Shown here: piece by piece, positions 50,852 to 61,921 of the stretch
How positions within the stretch are numbered: the first letter of the stretch is position 1
How the letters are laid out: every line of letters starts with the position of its first letter
NCBI GenBank assembly: GCA_022870745.1
Contig: CP085323.1
Span: forward strand, 4,712,001 to 4,776,000
Length of the DNA stretch: 64,000 nt
Source of the DNA: Silvibacterium acidisoli
GTDB taxonomy: Bacteria; Acidobacteriota; Terriglobia; Terriglobales; Acidobacteriaceae
Direction of reading: 5' to 3'
Translations under genes and position numbers: made by a program
Notes under the pieces: generated by a model
The model's database searches: none
What the model was told of the DNA's origin: nothing
The model's input: the letters and a program-made list of their open reading frames with translations, nothing else

Positions 50852-51694
50852 ATGCTGCAATCGCATCTTCTGCCGATGCTTCTTGCGCTTTGCACTGCGA
50901 TGCCTGTGCTCGCGCAATATTCAGCGGACAAGCCGCTTGGGTCTTCAGCGCAGCAGGCTCCGGCATACCTGAAGAATGCAGGCATCGATCAGCGGCTCAA
51001 CTCCGCGCTGCCGCTGTCGGATCACTTTCTTGACGAATCCGGTAAAGATGTCGCCTTCGGACAGTTCTTCGGACAGCGGCCTGTGGTAATGGCCCTGGTC
51101 TACTTCAAGTGTGGAATGCTTTGCCCGCAGGTGCTGCATGGCCTGGCGTCGGCTCTGCCGAAGACCGGCTTTCATGCCGGGCACGAATACGAGGTCGTCG
51201 TCACCAGCATCGATCCGACAGACACTCCGGCCGATGCAATGGAGGCTCGCAACCACTTCGTGATGATGTTGGGCAACGATGCGGCCGCGAGCCATGTCCA
51301 CTTTCTCACCGGGCAACAGGCTGCGATTACAGATGTCGCCCAGGCCACAGGCTTCCACTACGTCCGCGTACCGGGCCCCGATGGCAAGATGAACCAGTTT
51401 GCGCACTCGAGCGTCATCATGATCGCCACGCCCGATGGGCGCATGTCGAAGTATCTCTCCGGCATCGAATACCAGCCTCGCGACCTGCGTCTCGCAATGA
51501 TCCAGGCCAGCAATCGTCACATTGGAACGCTTAGCGACATGGTGTTGCTCTACTGCTGCAACTATTCGCCCAGCCAGGGACGCTACACAGTGGCCGTCCT
51601 GCGCATCCTCGGCATCGCGGGACTTGGCTCGATGATCGCCATGGCGGGGATGTTTTACCTCCTGAGCCGGAAGCCGAAACAATCCGCTGCTTGA
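50852..51694 (+). CDS. SCO1/SenC-family copper/thiol protein
   Basis: The 280-residue protein has a signal peptide (LLPMLLALCTAMPVLAQ), a thioredoxin-like fold with the copper-binding CxxxC (KCGMLCP) and the distal His in QFAHSSVIM, and a C-terminal membrane helix (ILGIAGLGSMIAMAGMFYLL). SCO proteins deliver copper to, or reduce thiols of, cytochrome oxidase subunit II. No oxidase genes are in the window, so this copy is solitary. The C-terminal anchor is an addition to the usual N-terminal one. Confidence 0.9.
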   Translation: MLQSHLLPMLLALCTAMPVLAQYSADKPLGSSAQQAPAYLKNAGIDQRLNSALPLSDHFLDESGKDVAFGQFFGQRPVVMALVYFKCGMLCPQVLHGLASALPKTGFHAGHEYEVVVTSIDPTDTPADAMEARNHFVMMLGNDAAASHVHFLTGQQAAITDVAQATGFHYVRVPGPDGKMNQFAHSSVIMIATPDGRMSKYLSGIEYQPRDLRLAMIQASNRHIGTLSDMVLLYCCNYSPSQGRYTVAVLRILGIAGLGSMIAMAGMFYLLSRKPKQSAA

Positions 51695-51773
51695 CACTTC
51701 ATTCCTAAAGACTCGTTACGATCTTTTACGACCGGGAGCGAGCCATCACACCGCCCCGAAACCTGGAGAGCAC

Positions 51774-52802
51774 ATGACTTACATCCCCGCTCCTGAGCGC
51801 TATGAGCAGGCTTCCTTTCGCCGCTGCGGACGCTCCGGCATCGTTCTTCCTCCCATCTCGCTTGGCCTGTGGCAGAACTTCGGAGGCGCCGACGTTTTTG
51901 AGACCGGCCGCGCCACCATCCGCCGCGCCTTCGATCGCGGAGTGACCCACTTCGACCTGGCCAATAACTACGGACCGCCGTACGGTTCCGCGGAAGAAAA
52001 CTTCGGAACCATCCTGAAAAAAGATTTCGCGCACCTGCGCAATGAACTGATCATCTCGTCAAAGGCGGGATGGGATATGTGGCCTGGCCCTTACGGCCTC
52101 GGTGGATCGCGCAAGTATCTCATCGCCTCCTGCGATGAAAGCCTGAAGCGCATGGGCCTCGACTACGTGGACATCTTCTACCACCACCGGCCCACGCCAG
52201 ACACTCCGCTTGAAGAGACGATGGGCGCGCTCGTGCAGCTTCATCGCCAGGGCAAGGCGCTTTATGTCGGCATCTCGTCCTACGGGCCTGAGGGCACTCG
52301 CAAGGCTGCGGAGATCCTTCGTTCGGAAGGCGTTCCGCTGCTCATTCATCAGCCTTCCTACTCCATGCTCAATCGCTGGATCGAGCATGGCCTGCTCGAC
52401 ACGCTCGAAGAGCTGGGCGTTGGCTGCATTGCCTTCTCACCGCTCGCCCAGGGTCTGCTCACCAACAAGTATCTGAATGGCGTGCCCAAAGACTCACGCG
52501 TAAGCGCGGACAACAGCAGCTTCAGCAAGGACTTCCTCAACGAAGAGAATCTGAACCGTGTGCGCTCGCTCAACGAGCTGGCAAAGAAGCGCGGCCAGAC
52601 TCTCGCGCAGATGGCGATTGCCTGGGCACTCCGCGATCCGCGCGTGACTACAGCACTGATCGGCGCGCGCAACGTGGCCCAGCTGGACGATTCGTTGGAC
52701 GCCCTGAAGAACCTCAGCTTCTCGCCCGAAGAGTTGAAGGATATCGATTCTCATGCCATCGAGGGCGGCATCGATCTTTGGCGCTCCGTTTCAAAAGAGT
52801 AG
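51774..52802 (+). CDS. Aldo/keto reductase (YghZ/Gpr-like)
   Basis: The 342-residue (beta/alpha)8 enzyme has the AKR catalytic set: Asp in THFDLANNYG, the Tyr four residues on, Lys in IISSKAGWD and His in IFYHHRP. The GLWQNFGG and SYSMLNRWIE segments resemble E. coli YghZ, which reduces L-glyceraldehyde 3-phosphate and methylglyoxal. The protein is soluble and the gene appears monocistronic, ending before a strong bidirectional hairpin. Confidence 0.92.
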   Translation: MTYIPAPERYEQASFRRCGRSGIVLPPISLGLWQNFGGADVFETGRATIRRAFDRGVTHFDLANNYGPPYGSAEENFGTILKKDFAHLRNELIISSKAGWDMWPGPYGLGGSRKYLIASCDESLKRMGLDYVDIFYHHRPTPDTPLEETMGALVQLHRQGKALYVGISSYGPEGTRKAAEILRSEGVPLLIHQPSYSMLNRWIEHGLLDTLEELGVGCIAFSPLAQGLLTNKYLNGVPKDSRVSADNSSFSKDFLNEENLNRVRSLNELAKKRGQTLAQMAIAWALRDPRVTTALIGARNVAQLDDSLDALKNLSFSPEELKDIDSHAIEGGIDLWRSVSKE

Positions 52803-52808
52803 TTGGAT

Positions 52809-52848
52809 CTCAGCATGTCCGCTTCGTCAGCGAGGCGGACATGCTGAG
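52809..52848. terminator. Hairpin terminator between convergent genes
   Basis: A perfect 14-base stem (CTCAGCATGTCCGC with GCGGACATGCTGAG) has a 12-base loop. It sits between the aldo/keto reductase and the converging TonB receptor; only a weak T run follows, so it may work together with Rho. Confidence 0.65.
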
Positions 52849-52876
52849 GCTCGACAGGTTTTGTTCGGAAGCTGAA

Positions 52877-55255
52877 TTACCTGCCGCCGAATTTATATTG
52901 CAGTCGCCCGAAGTAGCTTCGGGCATCGCCTACAAATCCGCCAACTCCGTTTGCAGCGGTAAAGTAGCGGGTGTCGGTCAGGTTGCGGATACCAAATGCG
53001 CCGCTCCAGCTATGTATGTTGACGTTCGTCACGACGTCCGCTGTCGTGTAAGACGGGATTGAGTCTGTGTTTGCCAGATCGGCAAACATACTGCTGCGGT
53101 TCGTAAAGCCACCCGCTATCGACAGGCTTTCATGGCTCACTATGGGAAACTCATAGCTGGTCCACAGGTTCACGATGCGGTTTGGAACACCCTGTGGCCT
53201 CTTCCCTGTATCCGCGGGAGCCGATGGGTTGTCCGTGAGCGACGCGTGCATGCCGGTTGCGTTCGCATTGAGTTTCCAGCGGCGCGTGAGGGCAAATTCA
53301 ACTGAACCTTCACCACCTTGCGTCAGCTGATCGTTGAAAACAGGAACATCGCTCACCAGTGAGAACACATTGTTACGCATCACGTGGAAGGCCGCTGCAG
53401 TGATCAGGATGCGGTCATTGATCGCCGCTACTTTCAATCCGGCTTCATATTGCATACCGGACTCGGGCGCTTCAACTCCATTTTGAGTCGCTTCAGAATT
53501 GAAGTTCGCCAGGTTGCTGTGGGATACACCGAAGAACGTCGATACCCCCGGCAGAACCCGGTACACGGTGCCTGCATTCCAGCTGAAAGGCGTATCGTCG
53601 CGCGAGTAGCTGTTTGGCGGCTCGATCAACACTCCATTACCAAGGCTGCGGCCCGGCACCACGGCCAGAGGGGTCAGGCGTGTCTGCCAGAAGTCCTGGC
53701 GGCCGCCGATGCGCAGCTTCCAGCGCGAAGTCAGGTCGAGCTGATCGGTAGCATACAAACCCTCATAGCTCGCCTCAAGATGATCGAGGAAACCAGAGTG
53801 GGTTGCATCGCGCAGAAAAACCAGGGAGCCGCGCGATGTTTCGGGGATGACCGGCGCGTAGACGTCCAGAATGTTCGGCAGGCTGGCCGTCGCGCGATTG
53901 GTTGCGATTGTCTGATGCTGGACTTCGAGACCGGTAAGCAGCGTGTTGCGCACCCTGCCGATGCGGAAGTTCCACACAGGCTCGCCCTCGTAGTCGAAAT
54001 CGTTAATCACATCATGCTGGTTTCTCAGCTGCCGTCCGGTCAGAGCAGTTCCAGAGACTGACCCTCCATCGCCATTTCGCAGGATAGAAAGATTCCGGTA
54101 GAGATACGAGAAGCGATTGTTCACGGTTAGCGAAGGCGTAGCCTCCCACACATCCGACCCGGTAAACCGTCCGATGCTCTGGTTGCCAAAACCGAACGGA
54201 GTCGAGTATTTCGTTTCACGGGAGACGCCAGTGATCGGACTGCCGTTGACATAAACGAGTCCCGGCGGGTCAGGCGTGGCCTGAAGGTAGCGTCCGTCGA
54301 AGGCAAGCAACAACAGGTTATGCGGAGCCGTGAGTCCCAGCACAGGACGTAGCTCATAGTCCCCGGCTCCGAGCGAGCGAAACCCGTCCTTGTGCTCTGC
54401 CATTCCGTCCACGCGATAGTTCCAGCCGCGCAGGCCGGTGCTTCCGGTAAGAAACCCTGTGCCCGAGTAGAGTCCGAACGATCCTCCCTGGAATTGCGCT
54501 CCAGCATCGAATCGTGGCGACGGTGTGTAATGCACCAGGTTGATTGTTCCTCCTGGAGGTCCGCTGCCAAAAAGCGACGAACCTGGCCCCTCGAGCACCT
54601 CGACACGCTCCACGCCGTTCAGCGAGTGAGGGATGCCGTTGCGCTCGTCGCCGTCGGAGAATCCGTCGTTGAAGATGCGGGCCTCGAGGCCCCGGATCTG
54701 AAAGCGATCGGCAAAGCCGAACCCGTCCGTTCCGCCCTGAATCACGCCGCTTGCGTTGCGAACCGTGTCCTGCAGGACCAGGTCGCCCTGCGAGGTCGAG
54801 AGCGTATTGCTGATGATCGAAATGCTCTGCGGAATGTCTTCGAGTACCGTTCCCGTCTTCCCTACCGTCGGAACCTGCTCCAGGGCCTGGGCCGTGCCCT
54901 GAACCACGACCGATTGCGAACCGGATAACAATGCGAGTTGTACGCGCCATTCAAGAGTGCGATTCCCGGCTACGTCAATCGAAGAATTCTCATAGCGACT
55001 GAAGTTTGGAGCTTCCACAGTGAGCGTGTAGAGTCCGCCGTCGATCGCGTTGAAGCCGGCAGTGCCTGAGGCATCGGAGGTAATGTCCCGGCGAACTCCA
55101 TGCCCGCTGAGCATCACATGTGCACCGGGCACGGCTGCTCCCATGGGATCGACCACCGTTATATGCAATGACCCGCTCGAAGCAGCATGAGACACAGAAG
55201 CAACCGCCGCGAGCAGCAACAACGCAACGAAAACGCGAATGCGGGAATAAAGCAC
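52877..55255 (-). CDS. TonB-dependent siderophore-type receptor
   Basis: The roughly 792-residue receptor has a signal peptide (VFVALLLLAAVASVSHAA), a short carboxypeptidase-like domain (GSLHITVVDPMGAAVPGAHV), a plug with DIPQSISIIS, FQIRGLEARIFNDGF and VERVEVLEGPGSSLFGSG, and a barrel ending LQYKFGGR. The plug pattern is that of ferric-siderophore receptors (FpvA/FhuA-like). I chose the GTG at 55255 because GAGGAG precedes it by 6 bases; the ATG at 55345 adds a non-signal stretch. No siderophore genes are nearby. Confidence 0.9.
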   Translation of the reverse strand: MLYSRIRVFVALLLLAAVASVSHAASSGSLHITVVDPMGAAVPGAHVMLSGHGVRRDITSDASGTAGFNAIDGGLYTLTVEAPNFSRYENSSIDVAGNRTLEWRVQLALLSGSQSVVVQGTAQALEQVPTVGKTGTVLEDIPQSISIISNTLSTSQGDLVLQDTVRNASGVIQGGTDGFGFADRFQIRGLEARIFNDGFSDGDERNGIPHSLNGVERVEVLEGPGSSLFGSGPPGGTINLVHYTPSPRFDAGAQFQGGSFGLYSGTGFLTGSTGLRGWNYRVDGMAEHKDGFRSLGAGDYELRPVLGLTAPHNLLLLAFDGRYLQATPDPPGLVYVNGSPITGVSRETKYSTPFGFGNQSIGRFTGSDVWEATPSLTVNNRFSYLYRNLSILRNGDGGSVSGTALTGRQLRNQHDVINDFDYEGEPVWNFRIGRVRNTLLTGLEVQHQTIATNRATASLPNILDVYAPVIPETSRGSLVFLRDATHSGFLDHLEASYEGLYATDQLDLTSRWKLRIGGRQDFWQTRLTPLAVVPGRSLGNGVLIEPPNSYSRDDTPFSWNAGTVYRVLPGVSTFFGVSHSNLANFNSEATQNGVEAPESGMQYEAGLKVAAINDRILITAAAFHVMRNNVFSLVSDVPVFNDQLTQGGEGSVEFALTRRWKLNANATGMHASLTDNPSAPADTGKRPQGVPNRIVNLWTSYEFPIVSHESLSIAGGFTNRSSMFADLANTDSIPSYTTADVVTNVNIHSWSGAFGIRNLTDTRYFTAANGVGGFVGDARSYFGRLQYKFGGR

Positions 55256-55261
55256 AGAGCT

Positions 55262-55267
55262 CTCCTC
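55262..55267 (-). promoter_or_regulatory. Ribosome-binding site deciding a GTG start
   Basis: On the minus strand GAGGAG lies 6 bases before GTG 55255, directly before the signal peptide of the TonB receptor, which supports that start over the upstream ATG at 55345. Confidence 0.6.
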
Positions 55268-55437
55268 AGGGCCGCGAAAATGCGACCCACTCGGTCTTAA
55301 TTTGTTTGCGACCGTTTTAGTCTGAGTTAGACCCACACGGAACATGTCACCGGAATGTCAGAAGATTGTCGCTTCGCCGGCTTCAGCGGGACGCCTGGAG
55401 CGAGGAACGATTGCCAGCCGCCTCCTATAATCGACAC

Positions 55438-56448
55438 ATGAAGCTGCAAGAGCTGGCGCGGATGCTCGGGGCGGAGTGTGTTGGCGACCCCGAAACTGAA
55501 ATTACCGGTGTTGCCGGAATCGAAGAGGCTGGTCCCACAGAGGTCACCTTTGTGGCAAACCCTCGCTATGCAATGCTCGCGAAGACTACGGAGGCAGGTG
55601 CGATTATTGTGGCACCGGACTTCCCGGAAACGGTTTCAGCCACTCTGCGGACCAAAAACCCCTACCTGGCCTTCGCCAAGGCCGTGCAGGTCTTCTACCA
55701 GGAACCGGTATATGCTCCGGGCATTCATCCTTCGGCGGTGGTTCATCCAACTGCCGTCATCGGCAAAGACGCGCATATCGGTCCCTGCGCCGTCGTCAGC
55801 GAGGGCGTTGTGATTGGGGACAACGCGACTATCCTGCCCCATGCCGTCATTTATCCGCATGTGACCATCGGCAGCCACTTCTTCGCACACGCCCACTCTA
55901 TCGTGCGCGAGTACTGCAAGGTCGGTGATCACGTGACGCTGCAGAACGGAGCCATCATCGGCTGCGACGGCTTTGGATTTGCGAAGGATGAGCACGGCGC
56001 CTGGCAGAAGATTGTGCAATCCGGCCCGGCGATCGTTGAGGACTGGGTCGAGGTACAGGCTAACTCCACAGTCGACCGCGCCAGCGTGGGCGAAACTCGC
56101 ATAGGCAAGGGCGTGAAGATAGATAACCTCGCACAGGTCGGGCATGGATCGAAAGTCGGAGAAAACACGCTGCTTTGTGCGCAGGTGGGCCTCGCCGGAT
56201 CGTCGGAGATCGGTAAGAACGCCATCCTTGCCGGACAGGCCGGCGTGGCGGGCCATTGCAAGCTCGGCGATGGCGTGATTATGACGGCTCAATCCGGTGT
56301 TTCGCATGACGTGCCCAATGGCAAGATGATCAGCGGTTCGCCGGCATTCGACAATCGCCAGTGGCTGCGCTCTACAGCCATCTTCAGCCGCCTGCCCGAT
56401 ATTGTCAGGCAATTGCAGCGAGCTCAGAAGAAGGGCGAGGAATCCTAG
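55438..56448 (+). CDS. lpxD: UDP-3-O-acylglucosamine N-acyltransferase
   Basis: This roughly 336-residue enzyme adds the second acyl chain in lipid A synthesis, in the cytoplasm. An N-terminal uridine-binding domain (ELARMLGAECVGDPETEITGV) precedes a left-handed beta-helix of hexapeptide repeats (AVIGKDAHIGPCAVV). The catalytic His236 lies in AQVGHGSKV and the GCDGFGFAKDEHG segment is typical. The start at 55438 (MKLQELARM) fits the family; a longer frame from 55366 does not. It stands alone, without lpxA or fabZ beside it. Confidence 0.95.
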   Translation: MKLQELARMLGAECVGDPETEITGVAGIEEAGPTEVTFVANPRYAMLAKTTEAGAIIVAPDFPETVSATLRTKNPYLAFAKAVQVFYQEPVYAPGIHPSAVVHPTAVIGKDAHIGPCAVVSEGVVIGDNATILPHAVIYPHVTIGSHFFAHAHSIVREYCKVGDHVTLQNGAIIGCDGFGFAKDEHGAWQKIVQSGPAIVEDWVEVQANSTVDRASVGETRIGKGVKIDNLAQVGHGSKVGENTLLCAQVGLAGSSEIGKNAILAGQAGVAGHCKLGDGVIMTAQSGVSHDVPNGKMISGSPAFDNRQWLRSTAIFSRLPDIVRQLQRAQKKGEES

Positions 56449-56475
56449 CCCCGGTTCGGCAGCTTACTTTCAATT

Positions 56476-56634
56476 TCAACTTAGCTGCGACATAAGCAAC
56501 GCCAGATCGAAGTGCGGACAGAACTGTGTAATGCGCTCTCCTTTGACCTTGTAAAAGACCATCGCGGGAGCAGGAACCGATTTGCCGGTGGCGGCAATGC
56601 CGGCGACTTCGCCTCGACCGGTTCCGGATGACAA
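56476..56634 (-). pseudogene. Remnant of a SnoaL-like (NTF2-fold) protein
   Basis: The minus strand encodes about 53 residues (GIAATGKSVPAPAMVFYKVK, then GERITQFCPHFD, ending LALLMSQLS and a stop). This looks like the C-terminal part of a SnoaL/ester-cyclase-like protein, where GxxATG and a final dimer-face helix are usual. Upstream in the same frame is a stop codon, and no start is present, so the 5' half is missing. It is probably a decayed gene left between lpxD and the second GH127-like gene. Confidence 0.45.
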
Positions 56635-56686
56635 GTCTCTCTATCAGGCTGCATGATGTTGCATGCAAGCCGGGGGACCGCTGTCG

Positions 56687-58552
56687 ATGTGCCATAACAA
56701 AGAAGGAATTTCACGGAGACGGTTTCTGCAAACCGGCTCTGTCTTAGCCGGAGTAACGCTCACCGGGAACGCGCTTTGGGATCGTCTGGCCTGGTGCGCG
56801 CAGACATCCGGCTCGGCCATGTTGTCGGAGTTTGGCTATGGAGATGTGACCATCGCCAGCGATCTCCCGGAACAGCAGCTTATCAATACCATCGATGTGC
56901 TGATGGCCCTGAGCGATGACAGCCTGCTTAAGCCGTTGCGGCAGATGTCCGGCCAGGCAGCTCCTGGAGAAGACCTGGGAGGGTGGTATCACTACAATCC
57001 CAACTACGACTACCGTAAGGAATTCGACGACGGGTTCGCGCCAGCCTGCACCTTCGGTCAGTGGGTGTCGGCCCTGGCTCGCTCCTACGCCGTCACCGGC
57101 GACCAGGCCGTACGGCAAAGAGTGATGCGGCTGAACCAGTTGTACGCCAGAACCATCACTGCGGACTTCTACATCAACAACCGTTTCCCCGCTTACTGCT
57201 ACGACAAGCTGCTATTGGGCCTGATCGATTCGCACACCTATGTCAAAGACCCTCAGGCCCTGGCGATCCTGGAGCAGACGACGAACACCGCCCTGCCTCA
57301 TCTGCCCGGACACGCAATCGAACATGGTGTTCCATGGCGCACGGAGAAAGACAAGAACGATGTTTCGTGGACATGGGACGAGTCCTACACGATCTCTGAG
57401 AATCTCCTGCTGGCCTCACAGCGTGGCGCGGGTGAGCGTTATTACAAGCTCGGGCTACAGTACCTCGATGACAAGGACTGGTTCGACCCCCTATCCAGAA
57501 ACGAACACGTACTCAACGACCGGCACGCCTATAGCTACGTGAACTCACTCTGCTCGGCCATGATGGCCTACATGGTTGCGGGCAGCGAAAAGCATCTGCG
57601 TGCGGCCCGCAATGCCTTCGCCATGCTGCAGAACCAGAGCTATGCGACCGGTGGCTGGGGACCCGATGAGACACTGCGCGCACCGGAAAGCAATGATCTA
57701 TATGCAAGTCTCGAAAATACTCATCATAGCTTTGAAACCCCATGCGGCTCCTATGCGCATTTCAAACTTACGCGATACCTGCTGCGCGTAACGCGCGACT
57801 CGCGCTACGGAGACAGCATGGAGCGGGTGATGTATAACACCGTTCTCGGCGCGAAGCCGTTACAGGAGAATGGCGAGAACTTCTACTACTCCGACTACAA
57901 CTACAACGCGAAGCGTGTCTACAAGCAGTTCCGCTGGGCCTGCTGTTCCGGCACCCTGCCCCAGGTGGCGACGGATTACCGCATCAACATGTACTTCCGT
58001 GCGCCACGAGCGGTATACGTGAACCTCTATTTGCCCTCCACCTTGCGTTGGATGGAGAACGATACGGCGCTCTCTTTGACACAGGAAAGCAACTATCCAT
58101 TCGAAGATCATGTTACTTTCACGGTTACAAGCTCCAAACCCGTGGATCTGACTCTGAATTTCCGCATCCCGGCCTGGGCGGAAGAAGCAACGGTAAGCGT
58201 GAATGGAATCCGGCAGAAAGAGCTGGGTACGCCTGGGCAGTTCGCGGCAGTTCATCGCGAGTGGAAGAGCGGAGACCGGATTGAGCTCAACCTTCCGCTG
58301 ACAATGCGGCTCGAGGCAATCGATAAACGGCACACTGACACGGTTGCTTTGCTGCGTGGTCCGCTCGTTCTGATGGCGGTGAAAAACGAGCAGGAAAGCC
58401 CTGTTCCCAGAATCACACGCCAGCAGTTGCTCACGGCGGCACGCATTAGCGAACGGCAATGGCAGGTCGATACCGTAAGCGGCAAGGTAACCATGCAGCC
58501 GTTTATCTCAATGGGAGACCTGCCCTATACAACGTATGTGAAGCTGGTCTAG
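56687..58552 (+). CDS. GH127-like (DUF1680) exported hydrolase, second copy
   Basis: The roughly 621-residue protein has a Tat-like signal (SRRRFLQTGSVLAGVTLTG), an (alpha/alpha)6 barrel and a C-terminal beta region (LNFRIPAWAEEATVSVNG). The zinc centre appears as Glu350 and Cys353 in FETPCGSY and Cys419/Cys420 in ACCSGTLPQ. The Glu and first Cys are three apart, while in the other GH127 protein of this window they are two apart, so geometry may differ. It may act on a different arabinoside or not hydrolyse arabinose at all. The ATG at 56663 is an alternative start. Confidence 0.82.
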   Translation: MCHNKEGISRRRFLQTGSVLAGVTLTGNALWDRLAWCAQTSGSAMLSEFGYGDVTIASDLPEQQLINTIDVLMALSDDSLLKPLRQMSGQAAPGEDLGGWYHYNPNYDYRKEFDDGFAPACTFGQWVSALARSYAVTGDQAVRQRVMRLNQLYARTITADFYINNRFPAYCYDKLLLGLIDSHTYVKDPQALAILEQTTNTALPHLPGHAIEHGVPWRTEKDKNDVSWTWDESYTISENLLLASQRGAGERYYKLGLQYLDDKDWFDPLSRNEHVLNDRHAYSYVNSLCSAMMAYMVAGSEKHLRAARNAFAMLQNQSYATGGWGPDETLRAPESNDLYASLENTHHSFETPCGSYAHFKLTRYLLRVTRDSRYGDSMERVMYNTVLGAKPLQENGENFYYSDYNYNAKRVYKQFRWACCSGTLPQVATDYRINMYFRAPRAVYVNLYLPSTLRWMENDTALSLTQESNYPFEDHVTFTVTSSKPVDLTLNFRIPAWAEEATVSVNGIRQKELGTPGQFAAVHREWKSGDRIELNLPLTMRLEAIDKRHTDTVALLRGPLVLMAVKNEQESPVPRITRQQLLTAARISERQWQVDTVSGKVTMQPFISMGDLPYTTYVKLV

Positions 58553-58782
58553 CCGCGTCCAAAGTACGAGTTACGACGACTGAAGCTTGCGAGTCGAACC
58601 GCATCGGCTTCCATCCATGAAACTTTCCCAGCGATGTCAACCTGCCGATATGCTGGCATCATCAGAACGGTAGTGTCCGCCGCTTTGAAGTGCGTAAAAG
58701 AATTCTGTGCGGCAAGTCCTCAGACCGCATTGCCGAGAGCAAAGATTACCGCACGAACAAGTTTTCAATAAGGAGAGACAGG

Positions 58783-59304
58783 ATGGCTCAGGTTCAGATC
58801 CCCCCGGACGACCTTGCACGTAATCTTGTGATCGCGAAACCAGATACTGACAGCAGCCTCACGCACATCGGAATCGTGGGAGACACCTACACGATCCTGC
58901 TTTCCGGCGAGCAAACGGGCGGGCGATTCTGCCTTGTCGACATGTTCGTGCCTCCGGGTGGCGGTCCGGGACTGCATCGCCATGATTTCGAGGAAACATT
59001 CATCGTGAAGGATGGGGCGATCGAAGCCACGTTTCGCGGGCAGACCGTCGTAATCAAAGCGGGCGAAACGGTACACATTCCAGCCAATGCACCGCATCGC
59101 TTCCAGAACAACACAGGGCAGCCTGCCAGGTTGCTCTGCATCTGCTCTCCCGCAGGACAGGAAGAGTTCTTCGCCAAGCTTGGAGTGCTTGTAGACGGCC
59201 GCACCACGCCTCCGCCGCCATTAAGCGAGGAAGATCAGCAGGAATTTCTGCAGAGGGCGATTGCGCTCGCTCCGGAATACCGCACCGAACTTATCAAGGG
59301 TTGA
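58783..59304 (+). CDS. Single-domain cupin protein
   Basis: The 173-residue protein has the cupin metal motif (PGLHRHDFEETFIVKDG: His, His, Glu; then the second motif with HIPANAPHRFQN giving the last His). Such proteins may be dioxygenases, isomerases or sensors; no specific function is recognised. The start at 58783 is preceded by AAGGAG. The 230 bases upstream hold nothing recognisable. Confidence 0.88.
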   Translation: MAQVQIPPDDLARNLVIAKPDTDSSLTHIGIVGDTYTILLSGEQTGGRFCLVDMFVPPGGGPGLHRHDFEETFIVKDGAIEATFRGQTVVIKAGETVHIPANAPHRFQNNTGQPARLLCICSPAGQEEFFAKLGVLVDGRTTPPPPLSEEDQQEFLQRAIALAPEYRTELIKG

Positions 59305-59410
59305 ATCCTGGACGGCAGCAGGAAAATCAAATAGAAGCATGTGAATTTCCCGGGTTTTTTAACCTTCCAGCCTCCGTGGATGTGATACTGGAAGAGAAAG
59401 CTTAACAGTC

Positions 59411-59440
59411 GGGCGCAGGCCTCACGCTTGCGCCCTTCTT
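59411..59440 (+). terminator. Hairpin after the cupin gene, just before aguB
   Basis: GGGCGCA and TGCGCCC, extended inward by GC/GC after one mismatch, are followed by TTCTT. The hairpin ends only about 20 bases before the likely aguB start at 59460, so it could also act as an attenuator if transcription of aguBA starts upstream. Confidence 0.6.
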
Positions 59441-59459
59441 TATGAGATACGGACAGACT

Positions 59460-60385
59460 ATGCCATCGAAACTGAACTACCGAGTTGGACTTATCCAGAT
59501 GAGCTGCGGACCCGATCCTGATGTGAACCTCGATCGCGCTGCGGACAAGGTTCGCGAGGCAGCTCGCGAAGGCGCAAACGTGGTTTGCCTGCCGGAACTC
59601 TTCCGCGCACAGTACTTCTGCCAGCGCGAAGACATCGCTCTCTTCGACATCGCCGAGCCGATCCCCGGCCCGAGCACGGAGCGCCTCAGCGCTGTTGCGC
59701 GCGAGGAAAAGGTCGTAGTCATTGCTTCCCTCTTCGAGCGTCGCGCCGCTGGCCTGTATCACAACACGGCCGCCATCCTGCAGCAGGACGGCTCGCTCGC
59801 CGGGCTGTATCGCAAGATGCACATCCCCGACGATCCGCTTTATTACGAGAAGTTCTACTTCACCCCGGGTGATCTCGGATTCAAATCCTTCGATACCGCC
59901 TACGGCCAGATCGGCACACTCGTCTGCTGGGACCAGTGGTATCCGGAGGGAGCGCGCCTGACCGCGCTGAAGGGCGCGAATGTTCTCTTCTATCCGACCG
60001 CCATCGGCTGGCATCCTTCGGAGAAGGAAGAATACGGCACCGCGCAGTACGACGCGTGGCAGACCATTCAGCGTGCGCACGCCATCGCCAACGGCGTGTA
60101 CGTCGCGGGCGTGAACCGCGTGGGTCTTGAGCATGGCGACATCCGCGGCAATCGTGTCGAAGGCCCAGGGCTTGAGTTCTGGGGCGGTTCGTTCCTCGCC
60201 GATCCTTTCGGACGCGTCATTGCCAAGGCTTCGCACGACAAGGAAGAGATCCTTATCGGCGACATCGACCTGCGCCTGCTCGAAGATACGCGCCGCAACT
60301 GGCCCTTTCTGCGCGACCGCCGTATCGATGCCTACTCGCCCATCGTTCACCGCTTCCTAGACGAGCACGTGGGAAGCAAGGAATC

Positions 60386-60389
<4 letters not shown>
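59460..60389 (+). CDS. aguB: N-carbamoylputrescine amidase
   Basis: This roughly 309-residue nitrilase-family enzyme hydrolyses N-carbamoylputrescine to putrescine, ammonia and CO2. The Glu-Lys-Cys triad is visible: Glu46 in CLPELF, Lys in YRKMHIPDD and Cys in VCWDQWYPE. Substrate assignment is supported by the next gene, agmatine deiminase, whose start overlaps this stop by 4 bases (GTGA). Start is ATG 59460; 59442 is an alternative. Together they form the agmatine route of polyamine synthesis. Confidence 0.94.
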
Positions 60390-61920
<1,531 letters not shown>

Positions 61921-61921
61921 G

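Noticed and set aside
51692-51724. TTGACA and TACGAT as promoter of the aldo/keto reductase
   Set aside because: Spacing of about 20 bases is too long for confidence, and the -35 overlaps the stop codon of the SCO1 gene.
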